Below, one piece after another: positions 47,844 to 56,800 of a stretch of 64,000 bases of DNA. Below the pieces are notes generated by a model. The model was given only the letters and a program-made list of their open reading frames with translations. It searched no databases and was not told the origin of the DNA. This DNA comes from Limnohabitans sp. 2KL-51 (GTDB lineage: Bacteria; Pseudomonadota; Gammaproteobacteria; Burkholderiales; Burkholderiaceae_C). The position numbers were made by a program, and so were the translations under genes. The stretch spans positions 1 to 64,000 of the forward strand of contig NZ_NESJ01000005.1 of assembly GCF_003063645.1 (NCBI RefSeq), read 5' to 3'. Within the stretch, counting starts at the first letter, position 1. Every line of letters starts with the position of its first letter.

Positions 47844-48459
47844 CCGTCTGTTTCGCTTTCTGGTGACCAGTGTGCTGGCGCTGGTGGTGCTGATCATCCC
47901 CTGGTACTACCTGTCGCCCTACCTAGCCGCCCCGGTGATTTCAGTGGCGGGTCAACTCATGGACTTCATGTTTGTCTGGGTGCAGGGCTATGAGCGCCAT
48001 GAGACCGTGGGCACCCTGATCACCTCTTTGAAAGTGCTGGTCAACCAGCAAGGGCGCATGGTCATTGGCGAGTTGGCCCCCGAGGTCAACTACCGAACCT
48101 TTGGTTACGGGCTGGTGCTGTTTTGGGCCCTGCTGATTGCATCGCGCCCTGTCGGCATGTGGGGCAAGATGGCACTGGGCACCTTGATTTTGGTGCCGTC
48201 TCAGGTCTTCAGCATGTGCTTTCGCTGGCTGCGCGAGGCTTTGTTGAGCGGCGGTGTGGAAAGGGTCAGCTACACCGGCGTGCCCCGCTGGATGCTGGAA
48301 GTCATCGCCTATTTCGACCAACTCGGCTTCCTGGTCATCACGCCCCTGATGCCGGTCATTTTGTGGCTGATTCTGGACCGCGCCTTCCTCCGCCAGCTGT
48401 GGGTGGAAATGGTGCTGGTGGGGGCCGCCGAGGCGGGCCAGCGCAGCAAGCCTCAGTAA
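47833..48459 (+). CDS. Exosortase H-associated membrane protein
   Basis: 208 aa from TTG 47833, overlapping xrtH by 11 bases. About four membrane helices: FLVTSVLALVVLIIPWYYL, FGYGLVLFWALLIAS, MALGTLILVPSQVFSMCF and LGFLVITPLMPVILWLILD. Proteins of this type sit beside xrtH in other genomes; their role in sorting is unproven. Confidence 0.82.
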   Translation: MPYSRLFRFLVTSVLALVVLIIPWYYLSPYLAAPVISVAGQLMDFMFVWVQGYERHETVGTLITSLKVLVNQQGRMVIGELAPEVNYRTFGYGLVLFWALLIASRPVGMWGKMALGTLILVPSQVFSMCFRWLREALLSGGVERVSYTGVPRWMLEVIAYFDQLGFLVITPLMPVILWLILDRAFLRQLWVEMVLVGAAEAGQRSKPQ

Positions 48460-48482
48460 ATAAAGCGGCTACAGCTGCCTTC

Positions 48483-48556
48483 GTAGGAGCCCACCCTGTG
48501 GGCGATGGCTTGCACGGCGTGTGCCACCCCCATCGCCCACAGGGGTGGGCTCCTAC
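48483..48556. repeat. Repeat family R2, large palindrome
   Basis: GTAGGAGCCCACCCTGTGGG + CGATGG (48483-48508) faces its inverted copy (48530-48556, ending GGGTGGGCTCCTAC) around a 21-base centre. The R1/R2-type sequence CTTCGCCCGAGATGACAAAA (48563-48582) follows directly, an exact copy of 36381-36400. Confidence 0.85.
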
Positions 48557-48639
48557 AAAAAACTTCGCCCGAGATGACAAAACTCAGCCCCAAAAACCCC
48601 CGCCGTGACGGCGTTTGTCTGTGACAACGGGCTTCTGGG

Positions 48640-48939
48640 TCAAGCGACCAACAAAGTGCAGCGCTGAATCTTTGACAAGGCATCCCCCATTTTTTCGCGC
48701 GCCACGGCCATGTCGTAATTACTCTGGCCACGCAGCCACCAGCCATCGCTCAATCCAAAATAGCGGCACAAGCGCAAGTCCGTGTCGGCGGTGATGGACC
48801 TTTTGCCTGCCACGATGTCGCCAATGCGCTGGGCGGGCACGCCAATGTCTTTGGCCAAGCGGTACTTGCTCAAACCCATCGGCTTGAGGAACTCTTCTTC
48901 CAGCATTTCGCCGGGTGTTACAGGTGCAACGGTTCTCAT
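48640..48939 (-). CDS. higA: Antitoxin HigA (XRE family)
   Basis: 99 aa from ATG 48939. The HTH reads GLSKYRLAKDIGVPAQRIGD, with VAGKRSITADTDLRLCRYFG following, and VTPGEMLEEEFLKPMG at the start is the HigA signature. It follows higB by 16 bases and should bind and repress the operon as well as neutralise HigB. Confidence 0.93.
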   Translation of the reverse strand: MRTVAPVTPGEMLEEEFLKPMGLSKYRLAKDIGVPAQRIGDIVAGKRSITADTDLRLCRYFGLSDGWWLRGQSNYDMAVAREKMGDALSKIQRCTLLVA

Positions 48940-48955
48940 GTTGAATCCCCTTGAG

Positions 48956-49237
48956 TCAGTGGTAGTCGACAATTTCGACATTGAAAGCACCTTCTGCGGT
49001 CCATTTAAAGCACACGCGCCATTGGTCATTGATGCGGATGCTGTACTGGCCTTTTCGGTCGCCTTTCAGGGCTTCTAGTCGATTGCCCGGTGGTGCTCTT
49101 AAATCTTCCAAAATGATCGACCAATCCAGCTGTTCCAGTTTGCGCAGAGCTGGGCGTTCGATGGCCACCCAACGTGCCACACGCACACCTTCAAACAGCT
49201 TTTGCGTGTCTGTGCATGAAAAAGAGCGGATCGCCAT
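48956..49237 (-). CDS. higB: Toxin HigB (RelE/ParE superfamily)
   Basis: 93 aa from ATG 49237. The RelE-fold pattern LRAPPGNRLEALKGDRKGQY and SIRINDQWRVCFKW is typical of HigB, a ribosome-dependent mRNA interferase. Toxin-before-antitoxin order is the HigBA norm. The start is uncertain by three codons. Confidence 0.93.
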   Translation of the reverse strand: MAIRSFSCTDTQKLFEGVRVARWVAIERPALRKLEQLDWSIILEDLRAPPGNRLEALKGDRKGQYSIRINDQWRVCFKWTAEGAFNVEIVDYH

Positions 49238-49439
49238 CCCTTGCATAATAACGCCATGCGTTACTGTTTGGCAAGTCCAAGGTAACCATACGTCCATATG
49301 GGGCGCCAGCTGATCTGGATGCCTTCACCAGATGCAAGGGGCCAGCGATTCTTGTCCGAACCGAGGCCTAAAACCAAGGGGCTTGGGCATGTGGGGCAAG
49401 ATGGTGCTGGAGGGGGCTGCTAAGGTTGTCTTGGTAGGA

Positions 49440-49455
49440 GCCCGCCGAAGCGGGC
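49440..49455 (-). other. TTCG-tetraloop hairpin after the second IPTL-CTERM gene
   Basis: On the minus strand GCCCGC-TTCG-GCGGGC lies 23 bases past the tail's final stop codon. No T-run follows, so termination is possible but weak. The gap from here to higB (49456-49478 and 49238-49439) holds nothing else recognised. Confidence 0.5.
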
Positions 49456-49478
49456 TGGGTCACAAGACATAAGTACTG

Positions 49479-50123
49479 TCAGCTTTGACGGCGAATCCGG
49501 GTGAAGGCGAACATGCCCATCAAGCTGGCCAGGAAGATCATGGCCCATTCGGACAAAGTGGGGATGGGAGCCGCAGTGGCAGAAGCAGGTGTCATACACA
49601 AGCCCGCTTAAAAAGTTCCACCAGCCCCTGCTTGATTGCTGGTGATGGAACTGACTGAGGAGGGCGCATTGGCAAAAGAAAAATAACTGGTGCCATCTGC
49701 AGCAGCACTTGTATTCGTTGAGGCACCGGAACCTGACAAGACGTAACCAGGTGATAACTCAGATGCACTTAAAGAGTAAGGGGTGGAGCCGCCATTGAAA
49801 ACAAACGAGACGACTTCATAGGGCGCATTGTTTAGGCCTTGGATACTTATAGAAAAGTCTGCGGGTGTTGCTGCAGGTGAAAAACTGAACGTGCATGAAT
49901 GATTCCAGTTTTGGATCCGAGCTTGGTTCACACCCGTTTGCGCGCCATTACTACACGAAGCAGTGACTGCAAATGCACCGATGGTCCCCGTCTGACCAGT
50001 ACAAACTTGAGCAAATGAAAAAGTTGGCGAGACCAAGCAGACAGCTAAGATCGGTTTTAAAAAATGCAGATTCATGTTGTTGGTTGGGACAGATTTTTTG
50101 ACCATTTCAGTTGTCAATTCCAT
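49479..50123 (-). pseudogene. IPTL-CTERM surface protein interrupted by an in-frame TAA
   Basis: ATG 50123 follows GAGGAAAGTAAT. Residues 1-171 (to TAA at 49608-49610) have a signal peptide ending near PTFSFAQ and a secreted, Ser/Ala/Asn-rich domain (VCTGQTGTIGAFAVTASCSN). The same frame then reads on for 42 codons as AGLCMTPASATAAPIPTLSE, then a hydrophobic stretch and TRIRRQS to TGA at 49479-49481, a complete IPTL-CTERM tail. Either the TAA is a nonsense mutation, or the stop is read through, or a shorter tail-less form is made. The 171-aa product alone would occupy 49608-50123. Confidence 0.8.
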
Positions 50124-50238
50124 ATTACTTTCCTCAGAATTAGTGTGATTAATTCTAAAATCTACACGTTCAATGGACGTTGATGCTTTGCCCACGTCAG
50201 AAGTTCCAGCTAGGCAAATCTTTCGCTCTTGATCAGCG

Positions 50239-50454
50239 TTATCTTCCCCGCGCTGTGAGGTCGGTGCGCAATTTGCGATCACGGTCTTGGTGCCGGTCAC
50301 ACACTGCGTCTTCATGCGTCTGCGGATAGGTCTCCATGCGCAGCATCTTGCGCTCCGCAGGGCGCTGGCTGATATAAGTTTCTCCACACCGAAAGCCAGT
50401 CGGGGCAGAGTCGGTGACCAAAACATGGGCGCATGAAATGCACGACTTGGGCAT
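50239..50454 (-). CDS. Small cysteine-rich protein, unrecognised
   Basis: 71 aa from ATG 50454. MPKSCISCAHVLVTDS, then FRCGETYISQRPAERK and EDAVCDRHQ give a CxxC...C...C pattern with basic/acidic tail, like a small zinc-ribbon-type protein. I do not recognise the family and no strong ribosome-binding site is seen. It sits between the two IPTL-CTERM genes. Confidence 0.5.
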   Translation of the reverse strand: MPKSCISCAHVLVTDSAPTGFRCGETYISQRPAERKMLRMETYPQTHEDAVCDRHQDRDRKLRTDLTARGR

Positions 50455-50533
50455 AGGCAAATGGGACGGTTTGGGGTGGCGCACCCCGGTGAACTTGGAC
50501 GGCGTTGTTTTAATTTTCAGAAACACGACAGCC

Positions 50534-50560
50534 CGAAAAAAAGCCCGCCGAGGCGGGCTT
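50534..50560 (-). terminator. Intrinsic terminator of the IPT/TIG IPTL-CTERM gene
   Basis: On the minus strand AAGCCCGC-CTCG-GCGGGCTT is followed by a run of Ts (the A-run at 50536-50542). It lies just past the stop at 50582. Confidence 0.9.
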
Positions 50561-50581
50561 ATTCAGTTGACCCAAGTCCGA

Positions 50582-51397
50582 TCAGCTTTGACGGCGAATC
50601 CGGGCAAATGCGAACATGCCCATCAAGCTGGCCAGCAATATCATGGCCCATTCGGACAAGGTGGGAATGGGGGCCGCAACCGGGGTTTCATATGTGAACA
50701 GCGTGTTGGCAGCATTGGTTCCTCCGGGTGTAGTAACAAGTACGCTCGCTGTGCCCGCTGTGCCGGCAGGCGTTGTGCAAGTAGCCGAAGTGGCTGAAGC
50801 CGAGACGCTGGTACAAGCCGCCCCGCCAACAGTGATGGAGGTGGCACCCGTTAAGTTGGTACCAGTCAATGTGACAGAAGTGCCACCTGTAGTCGAACCT
50901 TGCACAGGAGTAATTGATGTAACAGTTGGTGCCGGAGTAGCTAGTATTGACGGGTAAGTAAACGATCCAGCCCAAGTGGCGGTGGCGGCGGGATATGCAT
51001 TTCCAATCCAGAGTTTCATACCGAATAAAGGGATGGGTGTAGTCAGATTTACGGCTCCAGTTCCAGGTACTGCCAGACCCGGAGTCCAATTTGCCATCGC
51101 TGGTGCAGTTAATCCCCCAGCGTTGTCAGTAACAAAAACAGCGTTTGCTGAGGTTGGCGTCGCTGGGGCAACTGCAACTGCCAAATCTTCAAGCACTGAT
51201 CCGCCAGAAGCGACATAGTTTGTCATTGTTATTGAAAAAGAAGAAAGCGTTGTTCCTGCAGCGAAACCGCCAACTGGCGTAATGTCTATGAATTGATTGG
51301 GACCTAGAGTATTGTTAAAAGGTATGGTTACCTGGGCGTTGACCAAACTTACAAAGAAAAATGAAATTACTGCTAAAAGTTTAAGAAAAAATCTCAT
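50582..51397 (-). CDS. IPTL-CTERM protein with IPT/TIG domain
   Basis: 271 aa from ATG 51397, with GGAG five bases upstream. Signal peptide (LLAVISFFFVSLVNAQ), a beta-rich domain (~24-150), an IPT/TIG immunoglobulin-like domain (VTSITPVQGSTTGGTSVTLT, ~155-235) and a C-terminal IPTLSEWAMILL...RIRRQS sorting tail (~240-271). Expected to be exported, cut at the tail by exosortase H and displayed or released; the final anchor is unknown. Its terminator follows. Confidence 0.92.
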   Translation of the reverse strand: MRFFLKLLAVISFFFVSLVNAQVTIPFNNTLGPNQFIDITPVGGFAAGTTLSSFSITMTNYVASGGSVLEDLAVAVAPATPTSANAVFVTDNAGGLTAPAMANWTPGLAVPGTGAVNLTTPIPLFGMKLWIGNAYPAATATWAGSFTYPSILATPAPTVTSITPVQGSTTGGTSVTLTGTNLTGATSITVGGAACTSVSASATSATCTTPAGTAGTASVLVTTPGGTNAANTLFTYETPVAAPIPTLSEWAMILLASLMGMFAFARIRRQS

Positions 51398-51929
51398 GAT
51401 CACTCCGAGTTTATGAATTTTTTAGATTCTATACATTTTCCGGTAATGTTTATACGATTTGTAGTTATTCTTGAAAAATTTCTTTAAGCCAACGTCAATC
51501 TCTGATCAGAGTTTTGCAGTTGATTGCGGCTGATGATTTCGTTCAATGGCTGAAACAAATCCGCCAAACTGATCGCTTGCAACAACGCAACACACCACAA
51601 GCCCGAGTTCTCGTGATCGAGGACGAAGCCGTCTTGCGCGACAAGGGCGGCAGCATCACCATTTACCTGGGTCAGAACCCAGAGCATTACGACTACCGTT
51701 GGCTTGATGTTTTAGTGCGACCCGCGCGCACAAAGCGTGCTGCGAGTTGGGCGTCACACCTCTGCTGAACACTGCACGCAGGCTCGGCTAGGCCTTCACG
51801 GACAGCCTGACCTTTAATTGGTAACCTCGGGCCAAGCGGCTTTCATCAACTCAGTATCAAGATGAGATGAACCGGTGCTGTTTCATGGGTTAACGCTCCA
51901 TGTCTGTGGATCAGCGGTTGTGAATGTCC
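51398..51929. other. 532-base gap with an unrecognised open frame
   Basis: An 84-codon frame at 51514-51768 (+) encodes a soluble, acidic-to-basic peptide (ADDFVQWLKQIRQTDRLQQR, then GGSITIYLGQNPEHYDYRWL). It has no ribosome-binding site, starts only at TTG, and matches no family I know; it may be a gene remnant. The rest of the gap (51769-51929 and 51398-51513) shows nothing. Confidence 0.35.
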
Positions 51930-53738
51930 TTACCAAGTGTCGATGGCCAGCGCGCCATCGTCGGGCCGAACCCGCCCAGCCTCCAGACCCGCCACCAACC
52001 ACGCCCGCGTTTCGGCTGGGTCGATTACCGCGTCGATCTCCAGCGTGGCCGCCATGTTGATCGCGCTGCCGTTGTCGTGCTGCTGTGCCAACAGCTGGTC
52101 AAACAAAGCCTCTCGATCAAGGCCTTCGGGCACGGCCTCCAGCTCTTTGCGGTAACCCAGCCGCACCGCACCTTCCAGGCCCATGCCGCCAAATTCTCCC
52201 GTGGGCCATGCCACGGTGGCCAGCGTTTCGTGAAAGCCCCCGCCCGTCATGGCCATTGCGCCCAAGCCATAGCCCTTGCGCAGCACCACGCTGAGCAGCG
52301 GCACCCGCAGGTGCGCGGCCGCCACAAACATGCGTGAGACATGGCGCACCTGTGCTGTGGCTTCGGTGTCCGGCCCGACCATGAAGCCGGGTGTGTCCAC
52401 CAAGCTCACGATGGGCAGGCCATGCCCATTGCACAGCTGCATGAAGCGGGCGGCTTTGTCGGCAGCATCGGCGTCGATCGCGCCACCCAGGTGCAGCGGG
52501 TTGTTGGCCATCAGGCCAACTGGGTGGCCACCAATGCGCGCCAGCGCGGTGTGGATGCCCACGCCAAAGCCGGTGCGCAAATGCAGCAAGCTGCCCTCGT
52601 CGGCGATGCCCTGCATGGCGGCGCAGGTGTCGTATACACGCAGGCGGTTTTCGGGCACGACATGGCGCAGGGCCTCGGCGGGCGGGGCTTGCCATTCGGT
52701 TTGCGCGCCTTGAAAAAACGACAGGTAATGCCGCGCTGCCGACACCGCCTGCGCTTCGTCATCCACCAACACATCGATCACGCCGTTGCCGTGCTGCAAT
52801 TCGCTCGGCCCGATCTGTTCGGGCTTGAACAAGCCCAGCCCCCCGCCTTCGACCATGGCCGGGCCACCCATGCCGATGTTGCTGCCTGCCGTCGCAATGA
52901 TCACGTCACAGCAACCCAGCAAAGCCGCGTTGCCCGCAAAGCAGCGCCCCGCCACCACGCCCACCACCGGCACCCGGCCGTTCAGGCGCGCAAACGAGGC
53001 GAAGGTGGCCAGGTTCAGGCCCGCCACGATGGCCACATCGACATCACCCGGCCTGCCGCCGCCGCCTTCGGCGAACAGCACCACGGGCAGCTTGTTTTGC
53101 AAGGCCACGCCCAGCATGCGGTCGGTTTTTTGGTGGTTGCGCATGCCTTGCGTGCCCGCCAGCACGGTGAAGTCATAGGCCATGACGGCCACCCGCCGCC
53201 CATTCACGCAGCCGATGCCGGTGACCATGCCGTCGGCGGGCGTGTTGCGCATCAGGTCGTCGGCACTGCGGCGGCGGCTTTGCGCGGCCACGGCCAATGC
53301 GCCGTATTCCACAAAAGAATCCGGGTCGCACAGATCGGCGATGTTTTCGCGCGCGGTGCGCAGGCCATTTGCATGGCGCTTGGCCACCGCTTCGGGGCGC
53401 TGCGCGTCGAGCGTGAAAGCAAGGCGGTCTTGCAGTTTTTTCAGGTCGGCCCGTTCGGCAGGTGACACCGCAGGCTCAACAAGCTGGGGCTGATCGGGCA
53501 CAGCGCTGGCCACAGACTCAGACATCGGTGCCAATGTCACCAGCACATCGCCATCCCCAACCGTCTCGCCCGCCTGGAAGTACAGCTCGGCCAAGCGCCC
53601 GGCATGGGGCGCCCGTATTTCGTGCTCCATCTTCATGGCTTCCAGAATTACCAGCACATCGCCTGTGGCCACGGCATCACCGGCAGCCACCAGCCACTGC
53701 ACCACTTGCGCTTGAAGGGGGGATCGAATGTCTTGCAT
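51930..53738 (-). CDS. Biotin carrier-carboxyltransferase fusion protein
   Basis: 602 aa. Residues 1-70 are a biotinyl domain with EAMKMEH (biotinylated Lys36); residues ~95-600 are an acyl-CoA carboxyltransferase with both CT halves (GMGGPAMVEGGGLG, VDTPGFMVGPDTE, KGYGLGAMAM). There is no biotin carboxylase domain, and no such gene lies nearby, so it must use one from elsewhere. Likely substrate an acyl-CoA (acetyl-, propionyl- or methylcrotonyl-type); not resolvable. It lies 102 bases after the molybdenum hydroxylase gene. Confidence 0.9.
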   Translation of the reverse strand: MQDIRSPLQAQVVQWLVAAGDAVATGDVLVILEAMKMEHEIRAPHAGRLAELYFQAGETVGDGDVLVTLAPMSESVASAVPDQPQLVEPAVSPAERADLKKLQDRLAFTLDAQRPEAVAKRHANGLRTARENIADLCDPDSFVEYGALAVAAQSRRRSADDLMRNTPADGMVTGIGCVNGRRVAVMAYDFTVLAGTQGMRNHQKTDRMLGVALQNKLPVVLFAEGGGGRPGDVDVAIVAGLNLATFASFARLNGRVPVVGVVAGRCFAGNAALLGCCDVIIATAGSNIGMGGPAMVEGGGLGLFKPEQIGPSELQHGNGVIDVLVDDEAQAVSAARHYLSFFQGAQTEWQAPPAEALRHVVPENRLRVYDTCAAMQGIADEGSLLHLRTGFGVGIHTALARIGGHPVGLMANNPLHLGGAIDADAADKAARFMQLCNGHGLPIVSLVDTPGFMVGPDTEATAQVRHVSRMFVAAAHLRVPLLSVVLRKGYGLGAMAMTGGGFHETLATVAWPTGEFGGMGLEGAVRLGYRKELEAVPEGLDREALFDQLLAQQHDNGSAINMAATLEIDAVIDPAETRAWLVAGLEAGRVRPDDGALAIDTW

Positions 53739-53840
53739 TCGGCGATTGTGCGGCGCGCCCCGAAGTGCAAACGGTCAAGTTCGGGACAATGGGCGAGGCC
53801 TTTTCATCGCCGGCATCCCTTGGGCCGCCAGCGTGGCGGG

Positions 53841-56800
53841 TCAGTGCCCGCTGGTGGCGCTGCGCACCCGTGCCACGTCTTTTTCGAGTGATGGCCAGGC
53901 GGGTTGGTCCGGGGCATAGCGCTGGCGCATGTAGCGCGCCAGATCGGCGATTTGCCGGTCATTGAGTGCATGCCTGAAACCCGGCATGAAACCCACTTGT
54001 GGCCCCGGCACCTCTTGCACGCCATCCAGAATGACGCGCAGCAGGTTGTCAGGCCGTTCGCTGTGCAGATTGGTGTTCAGCGCCAAAGGCCGGTTCACGC
54101 CCAGCAGCTTGGGCCCATCGCCTTCGTGGTGGCAGGCGCTGCAAGCGCCATCAAACAAACGCTGCCCGGTGCTGCCCACCAACCGGGTGCGCTGCTCGGC
54201 CGCTTGTTGCACCACCTGCCTGGCCAGGCTGGCGCTGTCGGTCTCGGGCGGGTTGAAGCTGGCCAAGTAGGTGGCCATGGCGCGGATGTCGCTGTCGGGC
54301 ACCTGGGCCAGTTGCTGCACCACCGGAGCCATGGAGCCTGCAGCCATGCCATGGTGTTCGGTGTGCCCATGGCGCAGGTAGCGGAACAGCTCTTCGGCGC
54401 TCCAGGGCACGGGCGCGCGCGACAAAGCCGTGAGGGCTGGGGCTTCCCAGCCGTCCACCATGGCACCGCTCAAAAATGCCTGGCCGCTGCGCTCTGCGCC
54501 CAAGGCATTGCGCGGTGTGTGGCAAGCACCGCAGTGGCCCACGCCATTGACCAGATAAGCCCCTCGGTTCCATTCGGCAGATCGGTCCGGGGTGGGCACC
54601 CAGGGCTTTGCATCGTGGAACAGGCCATTCCAGGTCGCCATCAAGGCCCGCTGGTTGTAAGGAAAGGCCAGCGATGTGGTGGGCGGCGCTGACGCCACGG
54701 CAGGCTGGGCCATCAGGTAGCCGTACAGCGCCATCAGATCGTCGTCGCTCATTTTGGCAAACGAGGTGAAAGGAAAGGCCGGGTACAGATGCCGCCCATC
54801 ACGGGAGATGCCTTCGCGCATGGCCCGCTGAAAGGCGCTGAAAGACCACCGGCCGATGCCGTGCTCGGGGTCAGGTGTGAGGTTGGTGCTGAAGACTGTG
54901 CCAAAAGGCGTGCTCATGGCGCGGCCCCCGGCATTGGGCACGCCGCCCGGTGCGGTGTGGCACACCACGCAGTCCCCCGCGGCCGCCAACTGACGGCCCC
55001 GCTCAATCGTTTCGGCGGTGTACAAAGTGCCGGGGCTGTAGCTGACCGGCGCAATGGCCGCACGCCCGCCCAGCAGCGCAAAAGCGGTGCCCAAAACCCC
55101 CACCAAAACCGCACCTGCACGCGACCAGACAGGCCAACGCTTTGGCCAGCGCACGCCTTGCGGCATCACCGTGGGCGCGCGTGCGGGCTGGGGCGTCGGC
55201 GACTCGGTGGGGGGCGCGTCGCCGTGCAAGGCCGCTCGCACACGCTCGGGGGTGAAGGGTGGCTCACGAAAGCGCACGCCGGTGGCGTCAAAAATCGCAT
55301 TCGCAATGGCTGCCGTGCCGGGCACCGAAGAAGACTCCCCTGAGCCCAGGGGAGCTTCATGCTGGCGGGGCATGGTGACGACTTCGACCACCGGCACGTT
55401 GCGGAAACTCAAAATCGGGTAACTGCCCCACTCTTGTGTGGCCACGGTGTTTTTGAGCGGCTCGATCTGCACTTGCTCGTGCAATGCGCGGCTGGTGGTC
55501 TGCAACACGTTGCCATGGATCTGGTGCTCCACGCCTGCAGGGTTGATCATCATGCCGGCGTCATGGCCCACCACCACGCGGCTGACATGCACCTCGCCCG
55601 TGCGCCGGTTGACCTCGACATCGGCCACCCAAGCTGCCCAGGCCGCGCCAAAGCCCGGCCATTTGCTGTGCACATAGCGCGCGTAGGCCACGCCCTGGCC
55701 CCGCACCACGTCACCGTTTGTGCCCGCCACCGCTTGCTGCCGGGGGCCTGTGCGCACCTGCCAGCCTGCGCGCTCGGCGGTGGTCGCCAGCAGCTCGGCG
55801 GCACGCGGGTCTTTGAGGTACTGCAAACGGAATTCAACCGGGTCCACCCCGGCGGCTGCCGCCAACTCGTCGATGTAGCTTTCGTGGGCAAAGGAGTTGG
55901 GCAAGGCCGACACGCCACGCAGCCAGGAGGCCCGCAAAATGGGGGCCATGTCGTTAACACTCACCCGCAAGTGGGTGTAGTCATAGGGCGGCCGGGCGGT
56001 GCGGTCACCCATTTCATAAGCTTGCGCCAGAGGCTCCACCGTGCGGGTGAGCAAGAGCGCCAATGTGGGCGCGCCGTTGGAGGGGTAGCTGGTTTCAAAA
56101 TCATAGGCCGCCACCGAACCATCGGCATTCAGCCCGCCGCGCACGTCCATCAGCTGGGCTGCGCCCTTGGGCTCCCAGGCATGTTCTTGTTCGCGCGTGA
56201 GTTGCACCCGCACAGGCGCGCCCACGGCGCGGGCCAGCAAGGCGGCATCTGCGGCCACATCGTCAGCGCCGTTGCGGCCATAGCAGCCGGCCGCTTCCAT
56301 GCGGACCACATCAATGGCGGTGTCGGCCAGGCCCATGAGGCGAGCCAGGTCGGCGCGCAGCACATGCGGGTTTTGAGTGCCCGCCCAGACGATGAGGCCC
56401 GGCTGTTGTGGAGACGAAGCATCGGTTGCTTGATCCTGCCAAAGCGCCACGGCACAAGACGGGCCAATCGAGCCATGCAGCTGGTAAGGCCACACATAGG
56501 TGCGCGACAAACGCTGTGACGCCTGGGCCAGAGCCGCGTCCACATCGCCCTCGTCCACCAGTCGGCGCTGGGTGGACGGGTTGTTGCGCAGGGCTTGCTC
56601 AACGTTGCCGAGTTCAGGCAGTCCGGGCCAGTCTTTCCATTGCACGCGCAACTCGCGCATGGCTTGTTCGGCCTGTTCTTCGCGCTCGGCGACCACCCCC
56701 ACAAAATCACGGATCACGACCACCGCACGCACACCGGGGATGTGCGCGATGGAGGACTCGTCCACCGACGCCAGCGTGTTGCCGATGAAGTCACCATGGT

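Noticed and set aside
55359..56519. 386-codon plus-strand frame inside the molybdenum hydroxylase gene
   Set aside because: Antisense to a conserved gene with recognisable cofactor motifs; low-complexity His/Gly/Arg sequence.
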